Shown: positions 17,534 to 27,262, counted from the stretch's first letter. The stretch is 64,000 nt of DNA from Leptospiraceae bacterium (GCA_026005135.1 BPKM01000005.1:62001-126000); one strand, 5' to 3'. Program-made: numbers and translations. The notes: generated by a model from the sequence alone, not told the origin.

Positions 17534-17857
17534 ATGAGAATATATATAGTTATAGGAAACATGATTTTTATTATGTTATTAATTACTTGTATAAGAAGTG
17601 ATGAAAGGATAAATGATTGTTTAAATATGCATCCAGGATTTTTATTATATATCTTACCTGGCGAATATGATTACGAATTATATAAAAAATCAAAAGAAAA
17701 TGATCCTGAATTTCAGAAATTGTCTGAAGAAGAAAAGTATAATAAATATGAAGACGTTGTACAATTTAGATATTATATAGAATTATTAAATACTTATGAA
17801 AAAAACTGTGAAGAAGAAAATAAAAATATTTCAAAAATTGATAGAATGTTAAAATAA
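17534..17857 (+). CDS. Small Cys lipoprotein, candidate immunity protein
   Basis: 107 residues. The signal helix ends IMLLITC, giving a lipid-anchored cysteine. The mature part is helical and acidic, with further cysteines (INDCLNMH and YEKNCEEE). AGGAAACG precedes the ATG, nine bases after the RHS stop, so it is the first gene behind that toxin domain. The segment DYELYKKSKEN resembles DYETYKKRRES in the lipoprotein at 32817, which also directly follows an RHS gene. Role as immunity protein is inferred from position. Confidence 0.6.
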   Translation: MRIYIVIGNMIFIMLLITCIRSDERINDCLNMHPGFLLYILPGEYDYELYKKSKENDPEFQKLSEEEKYNKYEDVVQFRYYIELLNTYEKNCEEENKNISKIDRMLK

Positions 17858-17890
17858 CTGAAAATACAAAATAAAAAAAAGAGAAAATAA

Positions 17891-18151
17891 ATGTATAAAG
17901 ATATAATAAAAAAATATATAATTGAAGTGTTAGTTATTTTATGTATGATTGGTTGTGGAGACTATGCTAATTCCGTTGGAGATTGTGAAGCAGGAACAAG
18001 ATTAGGATTTCCTTTTTTTCTACCTGCAAATAATGGAAAAAACGAAAGAGAATATAACGCAGAAGAGGAACAATTCCAGAAAGAGTATATTTTTTATTTA
18101 ATATATCTTAGTGAGTTTGATTGTACAATAGATTATGGAAGCAGGAAATAG
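17891..18151 (+). CDS. Small Cys lipoprotein (CGDY type)
   Basis: 86 residues with signal helix and lipobox MIGCGDY. Paralogous to 33403-33669 (LLSCGDYKDS), with the same CGDY start, a second cysteine soon after (GDCEAG) and an acidic middle. The end overlaps the beginning of the next lipoprotein within two bases, suggesting coupled translation. Confidence 0.6.
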   Translation: MYKDIIKKYIIEVLVILCMIGCGDYANSVGDCEAGTRLGFPFFLPANNGKNEREYNAEEEQFQKEYIFYLIYLSEFDCTIDYGSRK

Positions 18152-18152
18152 T

Positions 18153-18461
18153 ATGTTAAGAAAAATAATAATATTGATAGTAATATTAAGTCAAAATTGT
18201 ATAGTGAATATAGGTTCACAAAGATCGAACTGTAAAGAGAGGGTGCATCATAAGAAAGTAACCTTAGCGAGTCCATTAAATTTCGCATGTGAATCATTTA
18301 TTCTTGAAGAAATGCGAATAAAAGAAGCTCCTTATGAGAGTACAAAAGAAATTATAAGGAATTACCAAACTATATATTTACTGGAATGCTTAAAATATTT
18401 GCAGATGCTCAAAGAATGCGAAAAGAAATCCAAATATATACCAGACATATATATAGAATAG
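18153..18461 (+). CDS. Small Cys lipoprotein (NCIVNI type)
   Basis: 102 residues; signal helix and lipobox LSQNCIVNI. Its last half (EAPYESTKEII, LKECEKKSKYIPDIYIE) matches the IS66-interrupted gene at 33681-35783, so this is the intact version of that family. The Met at 18153 is preferred over an upstream ATG at 18135 because the signal helix starts there. A displaced toxin tip begins immediately downstream. Confidence 0.6.
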   Translation: MLRKIIILIVILSQNCIVNIGSQRSNCKERVHHKKVTLASPLNFACESFILEEMRIKEAPYESTKEIIRNYQTIYLLECLKYLQMLKECEKKSKYIPDIYIE

Positions 18462-18463
18462 AT

Positions 18464-19432
18464 ATGATAATTATAACAATGCGATTTATCCAGCCAGATC
18501 CCGTGCATACAGAAAGAACAGGCTTCGACAATTACGACAGATATAGCTATGTAAACAATAATCCAGTAAATTATGTGGATCCAGATGGGAGAAGTTTTGA
18601 GATGTTAGGCTTATGCAGTGCAATGATGCATATAAGTAAATGTATTCACATGGGGAATGAGATAATGGGTGGAATAGCTCATTCATTTAATAGTTTTCTA
18701 AAGAGGAATATCCATACATTTAATGAGAGATTAAGAAGTATAGGTTCAGCCTATAATAAATTTACTCATTTTATAATAGGTAAAGGTAAGAAGAAAGGAG
18801 GCGATCCGACATTAAGGAAGATAGGTGAGGTAGGTAATTTTTTGAAAAATACTTTTTCAACACCAGAGAGATTTTTTAGTGTTATTGGAGGTATATTAGA
18901 TTATACAGTTTCTTTAATATATAATTTTATTTCGGGCAAACCTGCTCCCTATATAACATACCATAATGGAGGATTTATGATTCATAATTCAGTTTATGCT
19001 AATCAAATAGACCCTGGTTCTAAAGTCATTGGTTTAGTTGGTCATATAGAAAGTAATGCATCAAAAGGAGTAATTAAACATGAAGCATCTCATATAGTTC
19101 AAGGTCTTAGTAATGGGATTGATTTACAAAATACATTTTGGGTAGGGACTGAATACGGAGCAGATATAACAGCAGGAATATTTAATTATGGTGCGACCCC
19201 ATATATAGTTTATATGTTATGGGGGGCAGAAGCTGTAAAGGCGTTTGCATTACAATCAATCTATTATTATAGTTTAGATGAAATAGAAAGAGCATATAAT
19301 TACTTAAAGTTTTATAATAATCCAGAATTAGCAAATCCATTTGGATATACAATGATGGGAAATTATTTAGTTCCAATTAGTTTGATAATGGCGTTAGAAA
19401 TGGACAGTGATTGGAGTAATATACATAATTAA
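18464..19432 (+). CDS. Displaced RHS tip with HExxH peptidase-like toxin domain
   Basis: 322 residues without an RHS head. It opens in the 3' end of the core (MRFIQPDPVHTER to DPDGR, residues 6-43) and then has a linker (SFEMLGLCSAMMHISKC) shared with the tips at 27789 and 37184. The toxin domain has KHEASH at about 205-210 and VGTEYGAD about 20 residues later. HExxH plus a downstream Glu is the zincin zinc-binding layout. No good Shine-Dalgarno precedes it and the joint lies exactly at the conserved core, so it is probably a silent cassette waiting for recombination onto an RHS head. Expression is uncertain. Confidence 0.65.
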   Translation: MIIITMRFIQPDPVHTERTGFDNYDRYSYVNNNPVNYVDPDGRSFEMLGLCSAMMHISKCIHMGNEIMGGIAHSFNSFLKRNIHTFNERLRSIGSAYNKFTHFIIGKGKKKGGDPTLRKIGEVGNFLKNTFSTPERFFSVIGGILDYTVSLIYNFISGKPAPYITYHNGGFMIHNSVYANQIDPGSKVIGLVGHIESNASKGVIKHEASHIVQGLSNGIDLQNTFWVGTEYGADITAGIFNYGATPYIVYMLWGAEAVKAFALQSIYYYSLDEIERAYNYLKFYNNPELANPFGYTMMGNYLVPISLIMALEMDSDWSNIHN

Positions 19433-19452
19433 AGAAAAAGGAGTAAAAAGAT

Positions 19453-19788
19453 ATGAAGAATAAAAAAGGGAATTTTTTTTATTTGATATTAACAATGTTA
19501 TTAATTCAGTCATGTGCTGCAATACCACCTGGAGGAGGTGGAGGCTATCTTTATAATGATTTTAGTGGTCCTTATATATTAATAGATAAACAATTAGAAA
19601 AAAAAGAATTAAAAGAGAGTAGAAGTATAGGAAGATGTATATTATCATTGGTTTGCTGGGGTGATATAACGATATCGAATACAGCGATAAAAGGTAATAT
19701 AAGAGAGATAAAATATGTAGAATACGAATATTATAATATTGCGATATTTTATAGTAGTACAACGATAGTAGTAAAGGGTTATGAATAA
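19453..19788 (+). CDS. TRL-like family lipoprotein
   Basis: 111 residues. Signal helix with lipobox IQSCAAIPPGGGGG, then SIGRCILSLVCWGDITISNTAIKG, IREIKYVEYEY and STTIVVKGYE. These match the TRL-like (PF13146) pattern of a conserved GD and a closing ttxVxG strand. These lipoproteins have no established function. It lies directly after the HExxH tip, with AAAGGAG upstream of the ATG, so it may belong to that cassette. Confidence 0.6.
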   Translation: MKNKKGNFFYLILTMLLIQSCAAIPPGGGGGYLYNDFSGPYILIDKQLEKKELKESRSIGRCILSLVCWGDITISNTAIKGNIREIKYVEYEYYNIAIFYSSTTIVVKGYE

Positions 19789-20308
19789 AAAAAGGATAAT
19801 AATATTATATATATTATTTACAAATACGATATATTCCCATATGGTAAAGTTAAGTTCAGAAGAACAGGTATTATTGTGGTTCACCTTAGGATATATAAGT
19901 TGGATTTATGGAGACCAGTATCCACCGCCAGCAAATGAATATAATGAAAGATTATTATCATCAAATCAAATATTAAGAAATGACACAAAAACGATGATAA
20001 AGAGGAGTCCATACGAAGTAAAGAATAGAATAGCATATATATATGCAGATTATAGAGTGAGTATTTATTCAACAGGTAAAGTAGGTAAGGATAAAATATT
20101 AGAATATAATAATCATTGTATAACAATAACCATAATATTTACAGAGAGTTGTATAAGAGGTGGAGAAATAATTAGGTATAACGATGGGAAAATAACAGAG
20201 ATAAGTTATAGACTCTTGAGAATAAGTCCATTTTATACAAGAATAACAATATACTTTTATGGAAATACCCAAAGTAAGGATTTAATAAAAGATGAAAGAA
20301 TTGAATGA
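19781..20308 (+). CDS. Hypothetical exported protein
   Basis: 175 residues starting inside the end of the TRL-like gene (eight-base overlap, so coupled). A short signal helix ends at TIYSHM. The mature part has YGDQYPPPANEYNERLL, IAYIYADYRVSIYSTG and several beta-rich stretches with two cysteines (NNHCITI, FTESCIRGG). No family recognised. The last four bases overlap the start of a toxin-tip fragment. Confidence 0.5.
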   Translation: MNKKRIIILYILFTNTIYSHMVKLSSEEQVLLWFTLGYISWIYGDQYPPPANEYNERLLSSNQILRNDTKTMIKRSPYEVKNRIAYIYADYRVSIYSTGKVGKDKILEYNNHCITITIIFTESCIRGGEIIRYNDGKITEISYRLLRISPFYTRITIYFYGNTQSKDLIKDERIE

Positions 20309-20553
20309 AGGAAAAATTTTCAAAACGAATGGGGAGGTTGGAAGTATATAGGGATTTATGGGGTAGTTTGTTTGATTCAGGAGGAGAATGGGCAGAGAAC
20401 GATGCAAATAAAAGGGCAGGGACATTTACATCATATGAAAATTGGGATAAGTTATCTTTAATGTTTTTATTCAGTAAAGACTTTAATTATAATGATAGAT
20501 ATATATTTTATTTTTTGATGTTAAATGATATAATAAATATACCAACAAGATAA
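20305..20553 (+). pseudogene. Fragment of HExxH toxin tip, tail variant 1
   Basis: From about 20318 the DNA matches the HELGH tip at 28360 (GAATGGGGAGG, then LWGSLFDSGGEWAEND), with one base deleted near 20350 and the HELGH part missing. After ANKRA the sequence becomes unique (FTSYENWDKLSLMFLF to IINIPTR), a tail different from the other tips. A distinct lipoprotein (20580) follows. Confidence 0.65.
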
Positions 20554-20579
20554 GAGTTTAAAAATATTAAGGTTAGATT

Positions 20580-20867
20580 ATGAAAAATTTTGTATTATTA
20601 ATTATAATTATGTTATTTTTAAATTTATATAAAATGACAACATGTTATAAGCATGATATATTTTCTACCTCAAGAGAAGTATGTGAAGAAAAAGTAAAAA
20701 AAGTTATGGAAAGAACTTTACAAACTATTATGCTGGATGATATATTAATTGAAATTAAAGAAGAGAGTAATCAGGATTATAAGGATAAAATGTTGTTAAT
20801 ATTAATAATACAATTAATAAACTGTAGTGATAATGATAATAAAATAATGGGAATTATTAAAAAATGA
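20580..20867 (+). CDS. Small Cys protein, lipoprotein-like
   Basis: 95 residues with an N-terminal hydrophobic helix, then KMTTCYKHD, SREVCEEKVKK and LINCSDND. It has the same two-helix, few-cysteine architecture as the other small lipoproteins, but the lipobox is less clear. It follows tail variant 1 and is its candidate partner. Confidence 0.5.
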   Translation: MKNFVLLIIIMLFLNLYKMTTCYKHDIFSTSREVCEEKVKKVMERTLQTIMLDDILIEIKEESNQDYKDKMLLILIIQLINCSDNDNKIMGIIKK

Positions 20868-20877
20868 ATTATTAAAT

Positions 20878-21177
20878 ATGTGTATAAAGAAGGAAAGGAT
20901 ATTAGGACAAATAAAGCAATATAACGAATGGGGAGGCTGGAAGTATATAGGACATTTATGGGGTAGTTTGTTTGATTCAGGAGGAGAATGGGCAGAGAAC
21001 GATGCAGATAAAAGAGCAATGACAAATTATTATGGTGGGAATGAGTATATAAATTATTTAATTTATAGTAGTTATATAAGAGGAGATAATTTAAAATTTG
21101 CGTTTTTGATTAATTATACTGGTACATACGATTTATCTAAAATATTATTTTGGTCAATAATAGATAAAAACATATAA
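20878..21177 (+). pseudogene. Fragment of HExxH toxin tip, tail variant 2
   Basis: Homology to the intact tip begins at about 20898 (ILGQIKQYNEWGGWKYIGHL), where the second His of HELGH is Gln, and runs through GGEWAENDADKRAMTNYYGG. It then has its own tail (NEYINYLIYSSYIRGDN to IIDKNI). It lacks the linker, the first half of the domain and the zinc motif, so it cannot be an active toxin alone. The lipoprotein at 21184 follows. Confidence 0.65.
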
Positions 21178-21183
21178 ATTAGT

Positions 21184-21474
21184 ATGAATGTTGTGAAACA
21201 AAAAATACTAAAAAAAGTAAATTATATATTAATATTAATATTTATTTTGAATTGTTATGTACCACCACCTAAACGATATTGTGAAGACTTAGGGATATGG
21301 ATATTATTTCAACTTTATGCAATGGTTCTAATAAAGAATAAATTAAATTCAGATGAAGAAGAAATAAAACGACTAGAGAGCTTAAAGGATGCTATTATAC
21401 TTCAAACAATATTAATAATTGAAGATAATAACAGAGATTGTGAATCAAATGATGAAGCGAATATACCAGATTAG
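21184..21474 (+). CDS. Small Cys lipoprotein (NCYVPP type)
   Basis: 96 residues. A signal helix leads to lipobox ILNCYVPPPKRYCEDLG. The closest relative is 28977-29252 (LNCYYVPPRYCKDLG), and both end NDEANIPD. The last 23 bases overlap the next gene, whose ATG at 21452 lies inside this one. Confidence 0.6.
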   Translation: MNVVKQKILKKVNYILILIFILNCYVPPPKRYCEDLGIWILFQLYAMVLIKNKLNSDEEEIKRLESLKDAIILQTILIIEDNNRDCESNDEANIPD

Positions 21475-21763
21475 AAAAATATTAAAAAAGAAATATATAA
21501 TTATAATTGTGATAATACTTATAAGTTGTATAAGATTAAGTGGTAGATATAGGACAAATTGTTCCGAGGAAGTATATTTAGTATTACATATATTAAATAA
21601 TGTTATAATGGAGAAATATGATGAATTAGATAAAGAAATAATGAATGAATCGACAAGGATTTTATATATTTCATGTTATTTACATAATAGAGAATGGGAG
21701 GAGAAACGTAAGAAAGCAGGATTGTATGGATATATAAAGGATAAGGTAAAGAAATTGAAATGA
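21452..21763 (+). CDS. Small Cys lipoprotein (SCIRLSG type)
   Basis: 103 residues, nearly identical to 29230-29541. A basic N-terminus (MKRIYQIRKILKKK), a hydrophobic helix and lipobox LISCIRLSG are followed by YRTNCSEEVYL and ILYISCYLHNREWEEK. The start is set at ATG 21452 rather than the longer frame because the basic segment and helix begin there. Confidence 0.6.
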   Translation: MKRIYQIRKILKKKYIIIIVIILISCIRLSGRYRTNCSEEVYLVLHILNNVIMEKYDELDKEIMNESTRILYISCYLHNREWEEKRKKAGLYGYIKDKVKKLK

Positions 21764-21774
21764 AAGTCAAGGTT

Positions 21775-22044
21775 ATGAAAAGAATTATAATAATAATATT
21801 ACTATTAAATTATTGTGAATATATGGACAGTGACATAGCCAATCCATTTTATAAAGAAGATGGATTTAATGAAAGTGCATTTTATGCCTGTATAACTGTG
21901 ATGTTGCCGAGATTAGCGGCAGTAGAGACGAAAGAAGAATTATATCGAGTAAGAGACGAGATATTGTTAATATGCACAATAAATGCAAAGATGAATAATC
22001 CCTGGATAGATATATATAATAACGAAGGCAGGATAAGATATTAG
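21775..22044 (+). CDS. Small Cys lipoprotein (DIANPFYKEDG type), module-closing gene
   Basis: 89 residues. The signal helix ends LLNYCEYMDSD, followed by DIANPFYKEDGFNESAFYAC and LPRLAAVETKEELYRVRDE. Near-identical copies close the other two modules (29553, 38654). Its stop codon overlaps the stop of the convergent Rpn pseudogene. It is the best conserved lipoprotein of the island, which suggests a shared role rather than a toxin-specific one. Confidence 0.65.
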   Translation: MKRIIIIILLLNYCEYMDSDIANPFYKEDGFNESAFYACITVMLPRLAAVETKEELYRVRDEILLICTINAKMNNPWIDIYNNEGRIRY

Positions 22045-22926
22045 TTTATAATTTTATATTTTTTTAAATCTTTTTTAGATAAGCCAGTAATTTTTATAAT
22101 TAAATCAATTGATAGACCTTCTTTTTTCATTTTTTTAGCAGTTTCTATTTTTTGTTCTAATTTTCCTTCTCAGTTTCCCTTTTTGTAATCCTTCCTGTAA
22201 TCCTTCTAATTTTCCTTCAAGTTCCTGTGCCTTCCGAAGCCTTTTTCATAATGAGGTTTAACTAAGTCCGTAATATCAGCTTCGTAAACTTTTGGCATTT
22301 TGATACCCTCTGGTAATTGTTTTTCGAAATTACTATATCTAACATAATACATTTCTTGTAATAATGCAATCATTTTTTTATCTTTAATGGGAATTAGTTT
22401 AATGTTTTTTAGACCTTCTTTTAATTTATTTTGATTAGCGAAGATATAGAGATATTCTATTTCGTAGTTATGAATATCAAGTTGATTGATTTCGATAAAG
22501 TAGATATTTAATAAATCATTATGGAATTTATAAAGACCGTCTTGTAATAATATGGCATGTTTATTTAATAGATTTTTAAAGGATTTAGTGAAGTCTGGGG
22601 TAATAAGTGTAATAGTAGTATTATTAAGGTTAGCGGATTTTTCTCTATTACAGAAACCCGTAAGATAGATAAATAGGTCGTTAAAATCTTTTATGGTAGG
22701 TTTATCTTTTTCGGATTTAAAAGATATGAATGTTGAATATTTTAAAATATTTAAATAATTCTAGTTTTTTAGTATCTGGATTTTTAATGATAATGATATC
22801 TGCTTTTTTAGGTAGATTAAGGATTTCGTATTCGGTGATAACGTTGCAGTTTAGTAGTTCAAAGAAGTTTTTAGTTACGATTTTAAAGAATTCATCGTAT
22901 TTAAGAGTAAATTTATGTTTTGGCAT
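22041..22926 (-). pseudogene. Degenerate Rpn-family nuclease
   Basis: Starts MPKHKFTLKYDEFFKIVTKN at 22926 and follows the intact copies, but shifts frame near 22720 (FNIHIF and a stop) and again in the C-terminal repeats. It ends in the KKDLKKYKIIN region at 22041, sharing bases with the lipoprotein stop. The internal ATG at 22298 with CAGAGGG upstream is still present. Confidence 0.75.
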
Positions 22927-23054
22927 AGAGGGATATATTTTGATTATCGGAATTTATAGAATAAGTTAAGAAAAAGAAGTATTAGTTTGAGAAAAATTAT
23001 GAAATTTGAGTTTACTAGTCTGAAAAATCAATGGGTAGGATATTGGGACAGAAA

Positions 23055-23925
23055 TTATTCAATAATTTTATATTTTTTTAAATCTTTTTTAGATAAGCCT
23101 GTAGCTTCTATAATTAATATTCATATCGATATCCTTCTTTTTACTCACTTTTTTGCTGTTTCTATTTTTGCTTTTAGTTGCCCTTCCTGTAATCCTTCAA
23201 GTTTTCCTTTTTGTAATCCTTCCTGTAACCTTTAATTTGCCTTTTTCATAATGAGGTTTAACTAAGTCCGTAATATCAGCTTCGTAAACTTTTGGCATTT
23301 TGATACCCTCTGGTAATTGTTTTTCGAAATTACTATATCTAACATAATACATTTCTTGTAATAATGCAATCATTTTTTTATCTTTAATGGGAATTAGTTT
23401 AATGTTTTTTAGACCTTCTTTTAATTTATTTTGATTAGCGAAGATATAGAGATATTCTATTTCGTAGTTATGAATATCAAGTTGATTGATTTCGATAAAG
23501 TAGATGTTTAATAAATCATTATGGAATTTATAAAGACCATCTTGTAATAATATGGCATGTTTATTTAATAGATTTTTAAAGGATTTAGTAAAGTCTGGTG
23601 TTATAAGTGTGATGGTAGTATTATTAAGGTTAGCGATTTTTTCTCTATTACAGAAACCCGTAAGATAGATAAATAGGTCGTTAAAATCTTTTATGGTAGG
23701 TTTATCTTTTTCAGATTTAAAAGATATAATGTTGAATAATTTGAAATATTTAAATAATTCTAGTTTTTTAGTATCTGGATTTTTAATGATAATAATGTCT
23801 GCTTTTTTAGGTAGATTAAGGATTTCGTATTCGGTGATAACGTTGCAGTTTAGTAGTTCAAAGAAGTTTTTAGTTACGATTTTAAAGAATTCGTCGTATT
23901 TAAGAGTAAATTTATGTTTTGGCAT
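23055..23925 (-). pseudogene. Degenerate Rpn-family nuclease, second copy in module A
   Basis: The nuclease domain is intact from 23925 (MPKHKFTLKYDEFF) to beyond ADITDLVKPHYEKG, but the repeat region is frameshifted near 23230 and stops at 23197. The expected end (KKYKIIE) lies at 23055 in another frame. It could make a protein with a full nuclease domain but no C-terminal inhibitory or dimerisation region, which is of interest if it is translated. Confidence 0.7.
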
Positions 23926-23978
23926 AGAAAAAAATATACAAAATAATAATAGAATAATGTCAACAAATAAAAAAATAG

Positions 23979-24088
23979 TTGCAAAGAAAAATGGTAATGA
24001 TAAATAGTCAATAAAATAAAGATAGTTAAAAATAAATTTTAGAAATTTATACAGGTGAGTATAATTTTTAAAATGAGGGAGCTAAAAC
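23979..24088 (+). promoter_or_regulatory. Conserved RHS leader with palindrome, copy B
   Basis: Same block as upstream of 15596: TTGCAA at 23979, palindrome at 24036-24074, GAGGGAG before the GTG at 24089. Only scattered bases differ. Confidence 0.4.
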
Positions 24089-25100
24089 GTGAGGCTAAAT
24101 ACAAAATGTTTATATGAATTAATTATCCACTTCGTAGCATTTATCAATTTACGATATAATGAATTGGGTCAGTTAGAATATGTACAGCGAGATGATAGAA
24201 GTTTTCTAACGCAGATAGATTATATATATGATCACGAAAGGAATTTATTTTTAAAGAGAAGTGATTATGGAGGGAAATTAAGAGAGATACATCAGATAGA
24301 TGGAAGTTACAGAATATATACATTAAAAGATAGAGAAGTTCACGAGATAATATTTAATAAAGAAAGCGAGATATTAGGGCATTTTCGCTTTAGTGGAAGG
24401 CATCATTTAGCAATGAATCCCTCTATGTATTATAACAGAATGTTAGCAGGAATAAAAAGACTATTTATTAAATCAAGTTATAAGGATATAGCATCATTGA
24501 TGGGGGCATTATATTATATTACCGATAATACCAAAGCTATGCTGGAACAAATTGATACAAAAGAAATCAAGTATCTATACGAAAGACAAAAAGAAGCAAA
24601 TTACTATTTTATAATGTTATTATTATTTCTACTAACAATTTATATAATATATCAGAACAATCAACATTACGAAAACGAATATAGTTATTTAATGCAGCTA
24701 ATAGCATTTGTTTTAATTATTATCTTTTATCAGAGTTGTATACCCAGACCAGAGAAACGCCCGAAAATAGAATATGCCTTATTGGGGCACAGGGGACCAG
24801 CAATCTATTAACAACAGGTTTTATGGGACCCATACCAGCACCAGATAATAACATACCTATGGAAGTATTAATTCCCGACGAAGGCGTATATTATTATGTA
24901 AATGGTCTAAATGGCAGTACAGAATTTGTCTTAAACCGCTATGGCAGACCCTTAGCAAGATATGTCTATGAACCCTATGGCAAAATTAACCCTTATCTTA
25001 CGAATCTTGACCTTGATAGAAACCAATATTTCTATAAAGGCAAATTTTATTACTGAAATTATCCCAAGAAATAGGACATTTTTTAATTGTACAAAAAAAG

Positions 25101-25160
25101 TCCTCCTTCAATCTGTAATTTATCATTAATTTTTTATTTAATAACCAGACTGAAGGAGGA
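25101..25160 (+). promoter_or_regulatory. Inverted repeat that can hide the transposase ribosome-binding site
   Basis: TCCTCCTTCAATCTG (25101-25115) pairs with CAGACTGAAGGAGGA (25146-25160) with one mismatch and a 30-base loop. The right arm contains the GAAGGAGGA Shine-Dalgarno of the transposase. Transcripts entering from outside would fold and block translation, a control known from IS10 and IS50. A transcript starting inside the loop would not. Confidence 0.6.
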
Positions 25161-25167
25161 AGCAATT

Positions 25168-26340
25168 ATGATTAGTAAAAATTTTATAAGACAATCTTAT
25201 CAACAAATCTTACCTTATCAATCAAAAATTATTGATACATTTACTGAAATTTGTTATGCTATCATCCTTGCAAAATCTTTAAATGTTTCTGAAATTGCTA
25301 GACATCTTCCTCAAAATAGGATTAGAGGCAAAGATAAAGGAAAATTAAGAAGTTTTAATAGTATTTACAAATGGTTAAACAGAAAATTGGAAGATTTAGC
25401 AACAAAGTGTGATTGGAATATTTTATTCTCTTTATTACATAATGAAGTAGAATTTCTTATTGGTGATCCAACAGAAATCGAAAGACTTTATTCTTATAAA
25501 ACAGATTACGTAGGAAAACTTAAAGTAGGAGAAAGAGGTTATACTTTATTAAGCATTTCTGCCCCTTTTGAAGGACGAGCTTTACCAATTTATTTCCTAC
25601 TCTATTCTTCTTCTTTAATAGAACAGGAAAAAACTTCCCGTAATTTAAAGCATAAAGAGGCTTTTGAGAAAATTATTCAGATATTACGAGAAATTCCCAT
25701 TGTTTTAGACAGAGAATTTGCTTATGAAAGCCTAATACATTTTTTCCGTCTTTATCTTTGTAAATTTATTATTCGTCTCACTGATAAAAAAGTAAAATTA
25801 TATTATGATAATAAGAAAAAACAAGAAGTTTCTTTATCTATTCAACCCTCAGAATTGAAAGTCATAAAAAATGTTTATTATAAAGGTAAGGAAAAAGTAA
25901 ACCTGATTGGTTTTTGGGACCCAAAATACCATAAACCATTATGGTTAATCACAAATATGGATGACCCAGAAAAATGTATAGAAATTTATCAAAAAAGAAT
26001 GAGAATCGAAGAAATGTTTCGTGATATAAAATCTTACTTTAGTATTGAAGACAATATGACAAGAAAATTATCTAAATTAGAAACACTTTTATTTTTATTT
26101 TGTTTAACCTATCACATTATTGCCATTACAGGATATGTGACAAAACATCAATTCATTACAAATAATAACTTTAAAAAAAAGTATTCAGAAATATTCTTAA
26201 TTTTATTTTTTGATTTTCGACATTTAAATATAAACAAAGAAACTATAATACAAATCTATCAAAAAACATTGGAATATATCTATATTCATCTATATCCTAA
26301 ATTTTATACTTCTACCCAATGTCCTATTTTTAGTCCGTAA
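25168..26340 (+). CDS. IS4-family transposase
   Basis: 390 residues starting MISKNFIRQSYQQ after GAAGGAGGA. DDE catalytic residues are visible as Asp in FLIGDPTEIE, Asp in IVLDREFAYE and Glu in the IS4 signature YREK (YQKRMRIEEMFRDIK, exactly Y-2-R-3-E-6-K). It moves DNA by cut and paste. The frame is complete. Confidence 0.9.
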   Translation: MISKNFIRQSYQQILPYQSKIIDTFTEICYAIILAKSLNVSEIARHLPQNRIRGKDKGKLRSFNSIYKWLNRKLEDLATKCDWNILFSLLHNEVEFLIGDPTEIERLYSYKTDYVGKLKVGERGYTLLSISAPFEGRALPIYFLLYSSSLIEQEKTSRNLKHKEAFEKIIQILREIPIVLDREFAYESLIHFFRLYLCKFIIRLTDKKVKLYYDNKKKQEVSLSIQPSELKVIKNVYYKGKEKVNLIGFWDPKYHKPLWLITNMDDPEKCIEIYQKRMRIEEMFRDIKSYFSIEDNMTRKLSKLETLLFLFCLTYHIIAITGYVTKHQFITNNNFKKKYSEIFLILFFDFRHLNINKETIIQIYQKTLEYIYIHLYPKFYTSTQCPIFSP

Positions 26341-27262
26341 GTCAGTTATTATACTGGAATGGAATGGGAAGAAGAATTACAATTATATAACTTTAAAGCA
26401 CGCTATTACGATCCCTATACAATGCGCTTTATCCAACCCGACCCAGTGCATACGGAACGTTCTGGCTTCGACAACTACGACAGATATAGTTATGTAAATA
26501 ATAATCCCGTGAATTTTGTGGATCCAGATGGGAGGGTTTTTAGTTGTTTTCCAGAGGCATGGTTTGGACATTTTTATTCTGGACCAAGTAGTTGTGATAG
26601 AGAATTGGTACCAAAAAAATTAAATGAAAAGATTTATTTATCTTATTTAGCATATCAATTGTCTGGGAATGAAATAGCTCTTTTAGAGTTTAATAGAAGG
26701 TTATATCAGAAATATATTGTAGTACCCACAAAGCCTAAAACACCATTGGATAGGGTATCGTTAAGACATGATAATGAAGTTCCAGCACGATTATTTTCAG
26801 GAATAAAGAAATGGGATTTTGTAGAAGCGGACTGGAATTGGATTAAAGGTGCATGGGGAACAATGTTATCAACAAATACTTATAAAGAATTATATCAAAA
26901 AGAATACGAAGCCTTACCTGATTGGACAGAAGCACGTTTTGGTAGGACAGGTAGGTCTTATATAGCGACAATTGCAACAATAATAAGTATAGGCAATGAA
27001 TTATTTATTTTAGGAATTGGTACATTGTTATTTGAGTTACATATTATTTATAATTTAACACTTTTATATTTAGAATGGATAGAAAATAAGATATTAAGTC
27101 CCATTATTGAATTTTCAAGGAGGGAGTTTAACTATATTGGAGAAAGATTAGGGATAAGATTTAAACCGAAAGATTTTATATTTAATGTAAAATTAAGTAA
27201 TATAGGTATAAATAATAATAGATTTAAAAATATCTTGAATCCATTAAAATGGAGGTTATAGA

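Larger units (their letters stand above)
15486..23978 (+). repeat. RHS/lipoprotein/Rpn module A
   Basis: First of three tandem modules sharing order and sequence: TTGCAA leader, RHS head at 15596, toxin domain, small lipoproteins, displaced toxin tips, the DIANPFYKEDG lipoprotein, then two Rpn copies on the minus strand. Boundaries are set at the recurring leader motif and are approximate. In A, both Rpn copies are degenerate and two toxin-tip fragments (20305, 20878) interrupt the lipoproteins. Confidence 0.8.
25053..26345 (+). mobile_element. IS4-family insertion sequence with 6-bp target duplication
   Basis: 1,293 bases. The ends are imperfect 28-base inverted repeats: both begin CTGA and share AATAGGACATT internally. 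The flanking direct repeat ttatta (25047-25052 and 26346-26351) is the target duplication inside the RHS core. One transposase gene fills the element and is intact, so the insertion is probably recent. Confidence 0.88.
24089..27261 (+). pseudogene. RHS-core toxin gene, broken by frameshift and IS4-family insertion
   Basis: The head from GTG 24089 is nearly identical to that at 15596. Near 24790 a two-base length difference shifts the frame (after IEYALLG). The core resumes in another frame to GKFYY, where the IS element at 25053-26345 interrupts it. Removing the element and one ttatta target copy restores KFYYTGMEWEEELQLYNF. The C-terminal domain after DPDGR begins VFSCFPEAWFGHF, has YSGPSSCDRE, TPLDRVSLRHD (HD codons at 26767-26772) and EADWNWI, and so is a second phospholipase A2-like variant. 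A nearly identical domain occurs in the displaced tip at 35786. The part from 26359 could be translated alone. Confidence 0.8.

Noticed and set aside
23693-24007. Plus-strand open frames opposite the Rpn start regions (also near 30483, 39578, 40565 and 12327 on the other strand)
   Set aside because: They recur only because the Rpn genes are repeated, and they encode the complement of conserved Rpn residues.
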